Positions 8,354 to 16,109 of a stretch of DNA of 64,000 nt are shown here, in pieces. The translations under genes were made by a program, and so were the position numbers. Location: positions 3,534,001 to 3,598,000 of the forward strand of contig NZ_CP060007.1 in assembly GCF_014168535.1 (NCBI RefSeq), given 5' to 3'. The notes under the pieces were generated by a model, which ran no database searches, was not told the DNA's origin, and saw only the letters and a list, made by a program, of their open reading frames with translations. Every line of letters begins with the position of its first letter. The first letter of the stretch is position 1. Source of the stretch: Lacibacter sediminis (GTDB lineage Bacteria > Bacteroidota > Bacteroidia > Chitinophagales > Chitinophagaceae).

Positions 8354-8439
8354 TCATGCTTCTGAATTTTATACAAATTTCAACTGAAGCAACAAGATGA
8401 TTGTTGGTAAAAACCAAGATTTACAAAGCAGGAAAAAAA

Positions 8440-9018
8440 TCAGAGTTTAACGGAGCCCAGCAGTTTGCTGAAATTGGTAGCATCCATGCCGAGATAAGAA
8501 GCAATGTATTTGTGCGGTACGAGGTTGAGAATATGTGGGCTTCGTTGCAGCAACGTCCTGAATTTTTCTTCGTTGGTAAAACACTGCAACTCGATATGGC
8601 GCTGCAATGCACCTTTCAAAGCATAAGCTGTGGCCTTGAACAATAATTGCTGAATAGCCGGTGAAGATTTTGCCAATTGATCTACTGCATCATATGAAAT
8701 ACGCAGGAAACGACTGGCCGTTAATGTTTCAAGAAAATATAGCGATGGGGTTTGAGTAAGAAAGCTATCAGCCACTCCGCTGAAAGAAGGAGGATAAGTA
8801 AACACGATCGTGGCTTCTTTGTTGCCATCACCTATGTAAAAAGCACGCTGTAATCCTTCCAGTACAAAATAAAGATGGCGTTCTGTTTCACCGGCGGCAG
8901 TAAGAATTGTTTTCCGCTTCACCGTTAACGGTTGCCAGCCGGATGTAAAACGTTCCAGCTCCGCTACAGGTAGTGGATAGATCTGTTGAACATATTGTTT
9001 CAGCAATTCAATTTCCAT
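8440..9018 (-). CDS. Crp/Fnr-family transcriptional regulator
   Basis: A 192-residue regulator of the Crp/Fnr type: a cyclic-nucleotide-binding-like beta-barrel (about residues 20-110, with ILTAAGETERHLYFVLEG), a long dimerisation helix, and a short C-terminal winged helix (VPHKYIASYLGMDATNFSKL). The FNR iron-sulfur cysteines are absent. An upstream in-frame TTG at 9036 exists, but the ATG at 9018 fits the family's N-terminus better. Such regulators in Bacteroidota often control a neighbouring gene. It is a second candidate, besides the response regulator, for binding the CACAT-N4-ATGTG operators, because Crp/Fnr sites are short palindromes of that size. Confidence 0.88.
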   Translation of the reverse strand: MEIELLKQYVQQIYPLPVAELERFTSGWQPLTVKRKTILTAAGETERHLYFVLEGLQRAFYIGDGNKEATIVFTYPPSFSGVADSFLTQTPSLYFLETLTASRFLRISYDAVDQLAKSSPAIQQLLFKATAYALKGALQRHIELQCFTNEEKFRTLLQRSPHILNLVPHKYIASYLGMDATNFSKLLGSVKL

Positions 9019-9298
9019 CCCGCTAAAGATAAGCAATGGGTGCTATGCAAAAAAGCAGATCAGTTATTTTCGGGATTACCTGTGCAGTTGATCAGCAGGT
9101 AACCAAATCCGGTTCCTGTTGGTACAACATAGATATGAGCCCACATTAAGTCGTTCATAAAAAATGATTTTAATAATGATATAAACGAAACTGATGTGAA
9201 GATAGATTGCAGATACCCCGAAATCAATCGCATAACTGTGTGAATTGAGGAAGCTGTTGGTTGAAATGATGTGATGCAGCATCACATATTGTTGTTGT

Positions 9299-9835
9299 TT
9301 AATGAGCAGGATTAAACATTGCGTAGTAGATCAGATCAATATAACGGTTGTTTTTCAGTTCACTTTCCCTGTGTGTGCCTTCGTAACCAAAGCCAAGTTT
9401 CTCAAGGAGCTTTATACTTGTATTATTTCCTCCTTCAACAATCGCTTCAATACGATGCACATCAAGTTGTTCAAATGCGTAACGGCAGATGGCTTTCACC
9501 GCTTCTGCTGCATACCCTTTTCCCTGCATTGCAGGCAACAGCCAATAACCGATCTCAACACACCGATGCTGCGGACGGTAGTTATTTAAACCACCATTGC
9601 CAATAACAGTTGAAGGATCATCTTTTATGCAGATGGCCCACCAGGTTCCCGTCCCTGTTTCATAAATTGAATTGTAAAAATCGAGTTGTGCCTGCACTTC
9701 TTCCAACGAGTAATAAGCAACCGACATGTGTTGATTCACCAGCGGATCGCTGTAGCCTTTTAATACATCAGCCGCATCCGTCTGTTCTACTTTTCGGAGT
9801 AGTAAACGTTCGGTTTGTAAAACAGGGAAACTCAT
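9299..9835 (-). CDS. GNAT-family N-acetyltransferase (RimJ/RimL-like)
   Basis: A 178-residue GNAT acetyltransferase of the Acetyltransf_3 type. It starts with LQTERLLLRKVEQTDAADV, has the acetyl-CoA loop GYWLLPAMQGKGYAAEAV (Q/RxxGxG/A form) and ends with the NNTSIKLLEKLGF motif. It would transfer an acetyl group to an amine, a protein N-terminus or a small molecule; the substrate is unknown. It starts 9 bp after the response regulator stop and is probably co-transcribed with it. Confidence 0.87.
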   Translation of the reverse strand: MSFPVLQTERLLLRKVEQTDAADVLKGYSDPLVNQHMSVAYYSLEEVQAQLDFYNSIYETGTGTWWAICIKDDPSTVIGNGGLNNYRPQHRCVEIGYWLLPAMQGKGYAAEAVKAICRYAFEQLDVHRIEAIVEGGNNTSIKLLEKLGFGYEGTHRESELKNNRYIDLIYYAMFNPAH

Positions 9836-9844
9836 CAGACAAAT

Positions 9845-10477
9845 TTACAGCAGCCTGTCTTTAAACGCTTTTGCGACCGCTTCACTTTTTGAGTTGACGT
9901 GGAGCTTCTCGTAGATCTTTTTGATATGGCTGCGAACGGTATCAATGGAAATAAACATTTCAGAAGCGATCATCTTGTAGCTAAATCCATCAACCAACAA
10001 TTGCAACACCTGTTTCTCCCGATCACTTAAATTATAATCATCGTTTTGAGAGGTGTTCACTTGCGAAAACATTTTGAGCACCTGTGTTGCAATGGATGCT
10101 GTCATTGGAGCACCACCACTGGCTGCTTCTTCAATATACTCGAGCAATTTAGCCGGGGGTGTTTTTTTGAGCACATAACCATTGGCACCATTACGAATCG
10201 CTTCAAATACATTTTTATTATCGTCGAATACGGTCAGCATTAGTATTTTAACATCGGAATTTTTTGCCCGAATCTTTTTCAAACCTTCAATGCCATTTGT
10301 GCCGGGCATATCAATATCCATCAGGATCACATCGGGTTTCCACGCTTCTACTTCATCGGTTACATTGTCGCAATTTTTATAGGAAGCCAACACAGTAAAT
10401 CCATCACTCCCGTCAATCAACATTGTAAGACCTTCACGCAGCTGTGGATTATCTTCATACAGCACTACTTTTATCAT
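9845..10477 (-). CDS. NarL/FixJ-family response regulator
   Basis: A 210-residue two-component regulator. The receiver domain (1-120) has the acidic pair E8-D9, the phosphoacceptor D54 in ILMDIDMPG, and the conserved Thr and Lys further on (LTVFDD, LKKTPP). A LuxR-type helix-turn-helix covers about 145-205 (LSDREKQVLQLLVDG, FISIDTVRSHIKKIYEKL). It is the likely partner of the sensor kinase encoded upstream (11662-14730), with the acyltransferase gene between them. Its own promoter carries one of the seven shared operators, so autoregulation is likely. It is the favoured candidate to bind those operators. Confidence 0.93.
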   Translation of the reverse strand: MIKVVLYEDNPQLREGLTMLIDGSDGFTVLASYKNCDNVTDEVEAWKPDVILMDIDMPGTNGIEGLKKIRAKNSDVKILMLTVFDDNKNVFEAIRNGANGYVLKKTPPAKLLEYIEEAASGGAPMTASIATQVLKMFSQVNTSQNDDYNLSDREKQVLQLLVDGFSYKMIASEMFISIDTVRSHIKKIYEKLHVNSKSEAVAKAFKDRLL

Positions 10478-10493
10478 GTTATTATAGTTTATA

Positions 10494-10538
10494 CAAATTT
10501 AATATTAACCTTACCGCTGCCAATCACATAAATATGTG
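10494..10538 (-). promoter_or_regulatory. operator plus -7 box for the response regulator gene
   Basis: Read towards the gene, CACATATTTATGTG (10525-10538) is followed by ATTG and, 23 bp from the operator, by TAAATTTG (10494-10501), a full match to TAnnTTTG. The spacing from that TTG to the -7 box is 19 bp, normal for a Bacteroidota promoter. The start codon is 16 bp further. This is the cleanest of the seven sites. Confidence 0.8.
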
Positions 10539-10546
10539 CTTGTTCA

Positions 10547-11656
10547 TCAGAATCCTCGTCCGCCTGTCAATACCGCATAGACTCTTGGAAGAAACCGGCG
10601 CAACAAACTTCCTGTCCAGATACAAAAACACAACGTAATGAACGGTATAACCAGGTAACAAAGCAAACGGTAATAAGGAATCATTGAACTGTTCATTAAT
10701 GCCCACTTCATTACATAAGGTAACAAAGGAACATGCATACCAAAAATGAAAAACGAAAAACCACTGGCATAATGAAACCATTCTTTTTTATTGAACCAGT
10801 GGATTACTTTATCGGCTCCAAACCAAATGGCAATAATACCGGAAAGAACTGCTGTCTGGTGTATGATAATGAGCGTAATTATTGATGGCCACACATCATA
10901 TTCAAGTTCAAAGGCCAGGAATGTTTTTATAACCGATAAACCGATAAAAAAAATCAATGCTAATCCCAGGCTGAACCATTTTGGTTCCGTTTCAATGGAG
11001 AAATTCCGCTTCTGTATCCATACACCCAGGGAAAAGAAAAACAATCCACGAAAATCAAGCAAGGGTACATTTATCAAGGTTACAAAAAATAAGAGGAAGG
11101 TGAAAGGCAGCCAGATATAGGGCACCTTAACAACTAACCAACGCAGAACAGGATAACAAATGTTAAACACAAACAACGACATAATAAACCATAACTGGTA
11201 TGAAATGGGGGCAAGTGTTAACCGCTGAAACATGCCAGCCCAGCCAATCTCCGTATAAGGACGGTTATCACCCATCTGATCAATTCCTGCAGCTGCAACT
11301 ACATTTGCAGTATAAGGAAACTGTTGTAGCAAAAACGTCAACAATAACCCAAACGAACTCCAGATAAAATAAGGGATAATTAATGTGCGAAATCTGTTCT
11401 TTACCTGTTGCGAATAGGGCCGGTGATCGTAGGAGGCATAGAGATAACCGGAGATCATAAACAACAAAGGGATACGAAAACGAAGCAACCCGTTGGCAAT
11501 AAAATATTCGAAAAATGTGGTAAATGTGAGGGGCTCATTTACTGTACTGAAAGGTGCGAGATAGGTATTGTTCAAATTGTAACCATGCACATATGCCAGC
11601 AATGCGATACATACAAACGTAAAGAATCTGAATTTCTGACTGAGTGAACGGGTCAT
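10547..11656 (-). CDS. acyltransferase family 3 membrane protein
   Basis: A 369-residue integral membrane protein with about ten hydrophobic segments, of the Acyltransferase_3 (OafA/NodX-like) family. Early features are a first membrane helix followed by a His (YVHGYN) and the RIPLLFMISGYLYA segment, both typical. Members O-acylate exported carbohydrates or lipids. It starts 5 bp after the sensor kinase stop, so it is translated from the kinase transcript, and it ends just before the response regulator's operator. Its link to the signalling pair suggests a product that modifies the envelope being sensed; that is inference. Confidence 0.87.
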   Translation of the reverse strand: MTRSLSQKFRFFTFVCIALLAYVHGYNLNNTYLAPFSTVNEPLTFTTFFEYFIANGLLRFRIPLLFMISGYLYASYDHRPYSQQVKNRFRTLIIPYFIWSSFGLLLTFLLQQFPYTANVVAAAGIDQMGDNRPYTEIGWAGMFQRLTLAPISYQLWFIMSLFVFNICYPVLRWLVVKVPYIWLPFTFLLFFVTLINVPLLDFRGLFFFSLGVWIQKRNFSIETEPKWFSLGLALIFFIGLSVIKTFLAFELEYDVWPSIITLIIIHQTAVLSGIIAIWFGADKVIHWFNKKEWFHYASGFSFFIFGMHVPLLPYVMKWALMNSSMIPYYRLLCYLVIPFITLCFCIWTGSLLRRFLPRVYAVLTGGRGF

Positions 11657-11661
11657 GGCAG

Positions 11662-14600
11662 TTAATTAAGTGGCACTGTTAATCGTACTTCAGTTCCCTC
11701 TCCCTCTTTTGATGTGAGTTGAAGTTTACCATGCAATGCATCGGTACGCTTTTGCATATTACCCAAACCATTCCCTCCATCCGCATCTTTTACATCAAAG
11801 CCAACACCATTATCTTTTACCAGCAAGATCAATTTTCTGTTCTCCACAAATACATGCACAATTGCTTTGCTGCACTTTGAATACTTGGCTGCATTATTCA
11901 CAGCTTCTTTAAAGATGAGGAAAAAATCCCGGCGACCTTCCATATCGATCTTTGCTTCATTTACCTCCTCACTTGCTTTAAACTCAAGATCAATTTCCTT
12001 TGCTTCAAATACGTTCGTGGCAAACTCACGCATGCGTGCCACCACTTTCTGCATGGTATCATTAGCCGGTTTAATGGCCCACACAATATCATCCATTGCT
12101 TCCATCATGCGCTGACTGTTATCACTGATCTTATTAATGTATTCACCCGTCTTCATGGCATCAGAATTCAATTTTGCTTTGGCCATTGAGCTCAGAATGT
12201 TGATGGTGCTGAGTGTGCTGCCCATATCATCGTGCAGGTCACGTGCTACACGATTACGGATCTTCTCCACTGCGATCAAACGGTTAAGACGAAGCCTGTG
12301 CATGCTGTAAGCAATCATTGCTACAATTAAAAGCAGCGTTGAAATAAACCACTTTGTTCGCCAAAAAGGAGGTTTTATAAATAGATTTAAACTGCTGATA
12401 TTTTTCGAAACCATCCCGTCAAGACTTTCTGCCTTTACTTTAAATGTATAATGGCCGGGAGCCATCTCTGTAAATGGAACAGACAAACGATCAGCCCTTA
12501 TCCAGTCTGTATGCAGGCCGTCCATTTTATAATAGTAAATAAACTTGTCCCTGTTCTTAAAATCAAGACAGGCAAAGCTGATGGTGAAATTATTCTGATC
12601 CGGCATCAGTCTTATCTCAGGTAAACGTTGTAATGAATCGAGCAATTGGTATTCATTACCCAACAGGAAATCAGTTAACGTAACATCAGGCGGCGGACTG
12701 CTTCTGCGAAACACATCCGGTTTAAAAAACAATAAACTGTTTACACCTGCAAACATTACATAACCCTCGCTGCAGATAAAATCAGCTTTATCAGTAAGTT
12801 CTCCCATCAAAATTCCATCCTTGCTGCCGTAACTTGTAAACCGTTTTCGTTTATGATCGTAACGTGATAATCCTTTGTGTGTAATGATCCAGAGATAACC
12901 ATTCCGATCGAGCCGTAAACGTTTGATGGAGTTTGAAGGTAACCCTTCACGCCAGGTAATCTGTTGCACTTTACCTGTTCTTTTATTGATGATATTCAAC
13001 GCTTCTGTTGATGCGTAAATAATACTATCGTTCAACTGCTCAAGATCATAGCAGGTGTTGGCAAATAATTGCCCATCGCCTTCTTCCGTGGTATAATGCT
13101 GCTCAACTTTATCTGTAATGGTGTTGATCGCATACACACCTTTATCCTGTGTTGCAATCCATGCCCAGCCCTGTTTATCAATTAAAATTTTGTAAATGAT
13201 TGCACCTCGCCCCAGATCAAGCACAAGCTTATAATCTGTTCCATCATATTTAATAATTCGTCCGGCCTGTGTACCAAACCATAATTTTTTTTGCTGATCT
13301 TCTGCAATATAACGGATGGTACGATCTTCAAAAATTTCAGGACGTTGATATAATGTTTTACCTGTTAGAGGATCATGAATCATCAAATGCCCCCCTTGGC
13401 AACCAATAAAGATTTTTCCGGTTGTCTTTTGCTGGCACATGCTCCAGGTTAAACGATAATCGTTTGCCTTCCGTTCATCCATTGAAGGCATGTTTTTATA
13501 AAGCGGCGAAGGATAAGGTTTAAAACTTTTATCGAGTGTGATGATACCTTTACCCCAGGTACTCAACCAATAATCACCGTTCTTTAATTCTATCAAATCA
13601 GTTACACTGTAGTAACCCGGCAAATTCGATAAATAGATATTTGCAATATCAGTAGAGAATGTTGAAGTATAATACAACCCCTGATCAGTTGCGATCCATA
13701 ACACACCATCCATGTCTTCAAACAACTGATTGACCGATCCATAACGGATGCCGTAATTATCGAGGTACTGTGTGCGGTGAAGCTGAAAACCTTTATTGAT
13801 GGTATTGTTCCTGTTATCGAGACTGTAAAGATTGCCTAAACCATAAATCCATAAAATACTATCTTTTGTCTGGTAAAAACTTCTCAGCTCTGCATAGGAT
13901 GTATTAACACCTGTAAGACCAGCCGTATCATTCAATGGATATTTACCTGATGCGTCAAAACAATGAAACTGTTGCCCGATTGGCCAGTTAAACACCCAAT
14001 GCCTGCGTTGCTGATCAATATAAAATTCAGAAACATTTGATTGCACTTTTTCGTTGTTCAGGAGAGCAAGGTTTGCAGGATTATAATGTTTACTCCACAT
14101 TTGTTTACTGGCTTCATCATACACAGCCAGGCCGCTATCACAAACGAGCCAGTATTGTTTTTTCAGTTTATCATGAAAGGTATTGGCTGTACTTTTCCAG
14201 TTTTTGGGCAATTTATTAAGTGCTGTATTTTCTGTAAATGCATTAGCAGCTTTATCATACTTCACAATTTTCCCGTATTGATGAATGCTGATATAGGTGT
14301 CACCATAAGCATCCTGCCACATTTTAAACTCCGAACGAGGGGGCAATGGTGCCGATGTTTTAACGGGCACTTTGCGATAACTGTAAGTAGCAGGATTAAA
14401 AATGCCAACCTCCTTAACTGAATAAGCCGCCAGCCACATGCTGTTACTATCAGCTGGCAATATCTGGTTCACTGTAACAGTCGGTAAGGGATCACCCTTT
14501 GTACCATCAGGACTGAATGTAACAAACTTGGCACCATCGAAGCGTTGCACACCATTACTTCCGCCCACCCAGATATATCCTTTTTTATCCTGGTAAATAC

Positions 14601-14730
14601 TGAAGAGAACATTTGATTGTAAACCGATACCGTCATCGGTACTTATCCGGTTGAATGCATAAGAAAATCGCTGTGCCGAAACCGGAAGCACAGCAACAAT
14701 GAAAAAAACAAAGGATACAATTACTCTCAT
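11662..14730 (-). CDS. sensor histidine kinase with periplasmic beta-propeller (Reg_prop/Y_Y_Y)
   Basis: A 1022-residue sensor kinase. A signal peptide (1-19) leads to about 660 residues of repeats with the Reg_prop signature (DKKGYIWVGGSNGVQRFDG, DRNGYLWIITHKGLSRYD), i.e. the two-propeller sensor of hybrid two-component systems. A Y_Y_Y domain follows (DWIRADRL to YTFKVKAES). One membrane helix is at about 794-813, then a HisKA_3 dimerisation domain with phosphoacceptor His833 (RDLHDDMGS), and an HATPase domain with N box (KEAVNNAAKYS) and G box (DNGVGFD, GNGLGNM). Unlike one-piece hybrids it lacks a receiver and AraC domain, and pairs with the separate NarL-type regulator. The ligand may be a glycan or peptide. 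Confidence 0.93.
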   Translation of the reverse strand: MRVIVSFVFFIVAVLPVSAQRFSYAFNRISTDDGIGLQSNVLFSIYQDKKGYIWVGGSNGVQRFDGAKFVTFSPDGTKGDPLPTVTVNQILPADSNSMWLAAYSVKEVGIFNPATYSYRKVPVKTSAPLPPRSEFKMWQDAYGDTYISIHQYGKIVKYDKAANAFTENTALNKLPKNWKSTANTFHDKLKKQYWLVCDSGLAVYDEASKQMWSKHYNPANLALLNNEKVQSNVSEFYIDQQRRHWVFNWPIGQQFHCFDASGKYPLNDTAGLTGVNTSYAELRSFYQTKDSILWIYGLGNLYSLDNRNNTINKGFQLHRTQYLDNYGIRYGSVNQLFEDMDGVLWIATDQGLYYTSTFSTDIANIYLSNLPGYYSVTDLIELKNGDYWLSTWGKGIITLDKSFKPYPSPLYKNMPSMDERKANDYRLTWSMCQQKTTGKIFIGCQGGHLMIHDPLTGKTLYQRPEIFEDRTIRYIAEDQQKKLWFGTQAGRIIKYDGTDYKLVLDLGRGAIIYKILIDKQGWAWIATQDKGVYAINTITDKVEQHYTTEEGDGQLFANTCYDLEQLNDSIIYASTEALNIINKRTGKVQQITWREGLPSNSIKRLRLDRNGYLWIITHKGLSRYDHKRKRFTSYGSKDGILMGELTDKADFICSEGYVMFAGVNSLLFFKPDVFRRSSPPPDVTLTDFLLGNEYQLLDSLQRLPEIRLMPDQNNFTISFACLDFKNRDKFIYYYKMDGLHTDWIRADRLSVPFTEMAPGHYTFKVKAESLDGMVSKNISSLNLFIKPPFWRTKWFISTLLLIVAMIAYSMHRLRLNRLIAVEKIRNRVARDLHDDMGSTLSTINILSSMAKAKLNSDAMKTGEYINKISDNSQRMMEAMDDIVWAIKPANDTMQKVVARMREFATNVFEAKEIDLEFKASEEVNEAKIDMEGRRDFFLIFKEAVNNAAKYSKCSKAIVHVFVENRKLILLVKDNGVGFDVKDADGGNGLGNMQKRTDALHGKLQLTSKEGEGTEVRLTVPLN

Positions 14731-14746
14731 GCGGTTGATACTTCTT

Positions 14747-14807
14747 CAAATGTAAACAACCGTTTTAATATTCTGCAACCCTGCTCACAAAACCACATGA
14801 TTATGTG
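14747..14807 (-). promoter_or_regulatory. operator and candidate -7 box for the sensor kinase gene
   Basis: Read towards the gene, CACATAATCATGTG (14794-14807) is a perfect CACAT/ATGTG inverted repeat. The nearest good -7 box, TACATTTG (14747-14754), is 39 bp away rather than 23-24, with a closer TTG 21 bp before that box. The kinase promoter may therefore be controlled differently from the other six, or its true start may not be the one proposed here. Confidence 0.6.
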
Positions 14808-14887
14808 GTGGCTTTGCTGTAACCAATTTAAAATGCAGTTACAGCAAGGCTTTCGGCCAATGAATTTCAATTCTACCCGGCCGCATC

Positions 14888-14933
14888 AACATGTTTATGC
14901 GATTGTTTTCGCCTGTTTCCCGTTGCATCTTTG
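14888..14933 (+). promoter_or_regulatory. degenerate operator plus -7 box for the GIN-domain gene
   Basis: AACATGTTTATGCG (14888-14901) matches the shared operator at 11 of 14 positions when compared with its nearest perfect copies. It is followed by ATTG and, 24 bp on, by CATCTTTG (14926-14933), 7 of 8 matches to TAnnTTTG. The ATG at 14987 follows after 53 bp. The fixed spacing is what makes this site credible. Confidence 0.55.
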
Positions 14934-14986
14934 TGTTGTTAAACGAATCATCAAAAAAAGGCTGCAAAGCCAAAAACCTTATTATC

Positions 14987-15466
14987 ATGAAACAATTATT
15001 CATCCTGTTCATCAGTGTGCTGTCAATGGCCACTGTTGCAAATGCAGAGAACATTACAAGAGAAGTGGATCTTACCGCTTCTGTTTACAGTATTGAAGTA
15101 AGCGACGACATTAATGTTGTGCTTACACAAAGTACAGATGCAAAACTTCGTATCACCGGCGAAGAGAAAGACAGCAAATCAGTATTACTCGATCAGAAGA
15201 ATGGCCGTGTGCGACTCCTTAGCAAAAAAGGTTCACTTAAAAACAAGGTAACTGTTTATGTGCCCGTACAAAACCTGCACAAGCTCGTTATCAACGGAAA
15301 ATCTTATGTACGCAGCAATGGTGTTATTGCATCAAAAAACCTGCAGGTAACAGTTGCAGGCGAAGCAAAAGTGGAGATCAACCACATTGGTGAGATTGCT
15401 TTTGAAGCAGACCAGGATATTGATCTGCAGATCAAAAAATGGCACACATCATACAGCAAACAATAA
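14987..15466 (+). CDS. exported GIN-domain (DUF2807-like) protein
   Basis: A 159-residue exported protein. The frame is open upstream, but the ATG at 14987 begins a signal peptide ending at VANA, so that start is used. The mature part begins with an EVDLTASVYSIEVSDDINV segment and continues as short strands with regular hydrophobic spacing (LHKLVINGKSYVRSNGVI, LQVTVAGEAKVEI), like the right-handed beta-helix of the DUF2807 'auto-transporter head GIN' family. Many Bacteroidota have several; their function is not settled. A perfect palindromic terminator follows, and a degenerate regulon operator precedes it. Confidence 0.8.
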   Translation: MKQLFILFISVLSMATVANAENITREVDLTASVYSIEVSDDINVVLTQSTDAKLRITGEEKDSKSVLLDQKNGRVRLLSKKGSLKNKVTVYVPVQNLHKLVINGKSYVRSNGVIASKNLQVTVAGEAKVEINHIGEIAFEADQDIDLQIKKWHTSYSKQ

Positions 15467-15485
15467 TCTTCTGTATCAACAAATG

Positions 15486-15516
15486 AAAGCCATCTGCATA
15501 TGCAGATGGCTTTTTG
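15486..15516 (+). terminator. intrinsic terminator after the GIN-domain gene
   Basis: A perfect 28-bp palindrome (15486-15513) whose arms are AAAGCCATCTGCAT and its complement, running into TTTTTG. The stem begins 19 bp after the stop codon. Confidence 0.85.
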
Positions 15517-15576
15517 TTTCAGCACTAAACGGTTTATTCTTGGTTTACTACAGTTCACGCAACAATAAGTGCTATT

Positions 15577-15621
15577 CACATATTTATGCTATTGTGCAGG
15601 CCTATACGCATTATATATTTG
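15577..15621 (+). promoter_or_regulatory. half-degenerate operator plus -7 box for the small gene at 15656
   Basis: CACATATTTATGCT (15577-15590) has an intact left half and a changed right half, followed by ATTG and, 23 bp on, by TATATTTG (15614-15621), a full match to TAnnTTTG. The ATG at 15656 follows after 34 bp. The geometry equals that of the response regulator promoter. Confidence 0.6.
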
Positions 15622-15655
15622 TTCTGTGATTGATTGATCACAAAAAACAAACAAC

Positions 15656-15943
15656 ATGAAAAAAGGTATATTGATGGTAACAGTACTGGCGGCATGGTTC
15701 CTGGTAAAAAACCCGGAGTATACGCAACTGGTAAAAGGCAACAACACAGGCTTTCCCGAAAAAGCAATGGCGTTTGCAAAAACAGTGAAGAAAGACCTGT
15801 TTCAGTTTACTACCGTTCATTTGCCACAGGTAAAAATAAAAACAAACAATAGCAAGCATAAAACGCAATCCTGCTTTTTGCAGGTAACCAATGACAAACA
15901 TTTATATAACCATGAACCCTTATTGATCGTAAACGGCCTTTAA
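15656..15943 (+). CDS. small exported or membrane-anchored protein, unknown
   Basis: A 95-residue frame with a hydrophobic N-terminus (MKKGILMVTVLAAWFLV) that could be a membrane anchor or an uncleaved signal, then a mixed, basic, low-complexity remainder. Other frames overlap the same DNA; this one was chosen because its start sits at the right distance from a strong -7 box and an operator-like site and because of its signal-like start. No family is recognised. It may encode a small protein made when the neighbouring signalling system is active. Confidence 0.5.
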   Translation: MKKGILMVTVLAAWFLVKNPEYTQLVKGNNTGFPEKAMAFAKTVKKDLFQFTTVHLPQVKIKTNNSKHKTQSCFLQVTNDKHLYNHEPLLIVNGL

Positions 15944-16003
15944 AAAACACTTCTTCGTTATTAGTCACACCTATAATTACTTCAGTCTGATCTTGAAAGA
16001 CAC

Positions 16004-16026
16004 AGCCGCCCCGTAAGGCGGCTTTA
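16004..16026 (+). terminator. probable terminator after the small gene
   Basis: AGCCGCC and GGCGGCT pair across a 6-nt loop (16004-16023), followed by a short TTTAT. The stem is GC-rich but the U-tract is weak. Confidence 0.55.
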
Positions 16027-16109
16027 TCGTTTGCGTAAACAAATTTTTTCAACCCTTCAATTCTTTTTATCTTTCGCTCCACGATTGCCTGCCTTAAAAC
16101 AGGATTACT

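Noticed and set aside
9060..9158. 32-codon minus-strand frame starting MNDLMWAHIYVV between the Crp/Fnr and GNAT genes
   Set aside because: It is short, has no conserved pattern or promoter, and could be chance; not listed as a gene.
9270..9286. Palindrome TGTGATGC-A-GCATCACA resembling a CRP site
   Set aside because: It has a 7-bp rather than 6-bp centre between TGTGA and TCACA, lies 252 bp from the Crp/Fnr start and right after the GNAT stop codon, and has no -7 box nearby, so operator status is unsupported.
15634..15852. Alternative plus-strand frame of 72 codons overlapping the small gene at 15656
   Set aside because: It has no signal-like start and overlaps in another frame; the frame at 15656 fits the promoter better.
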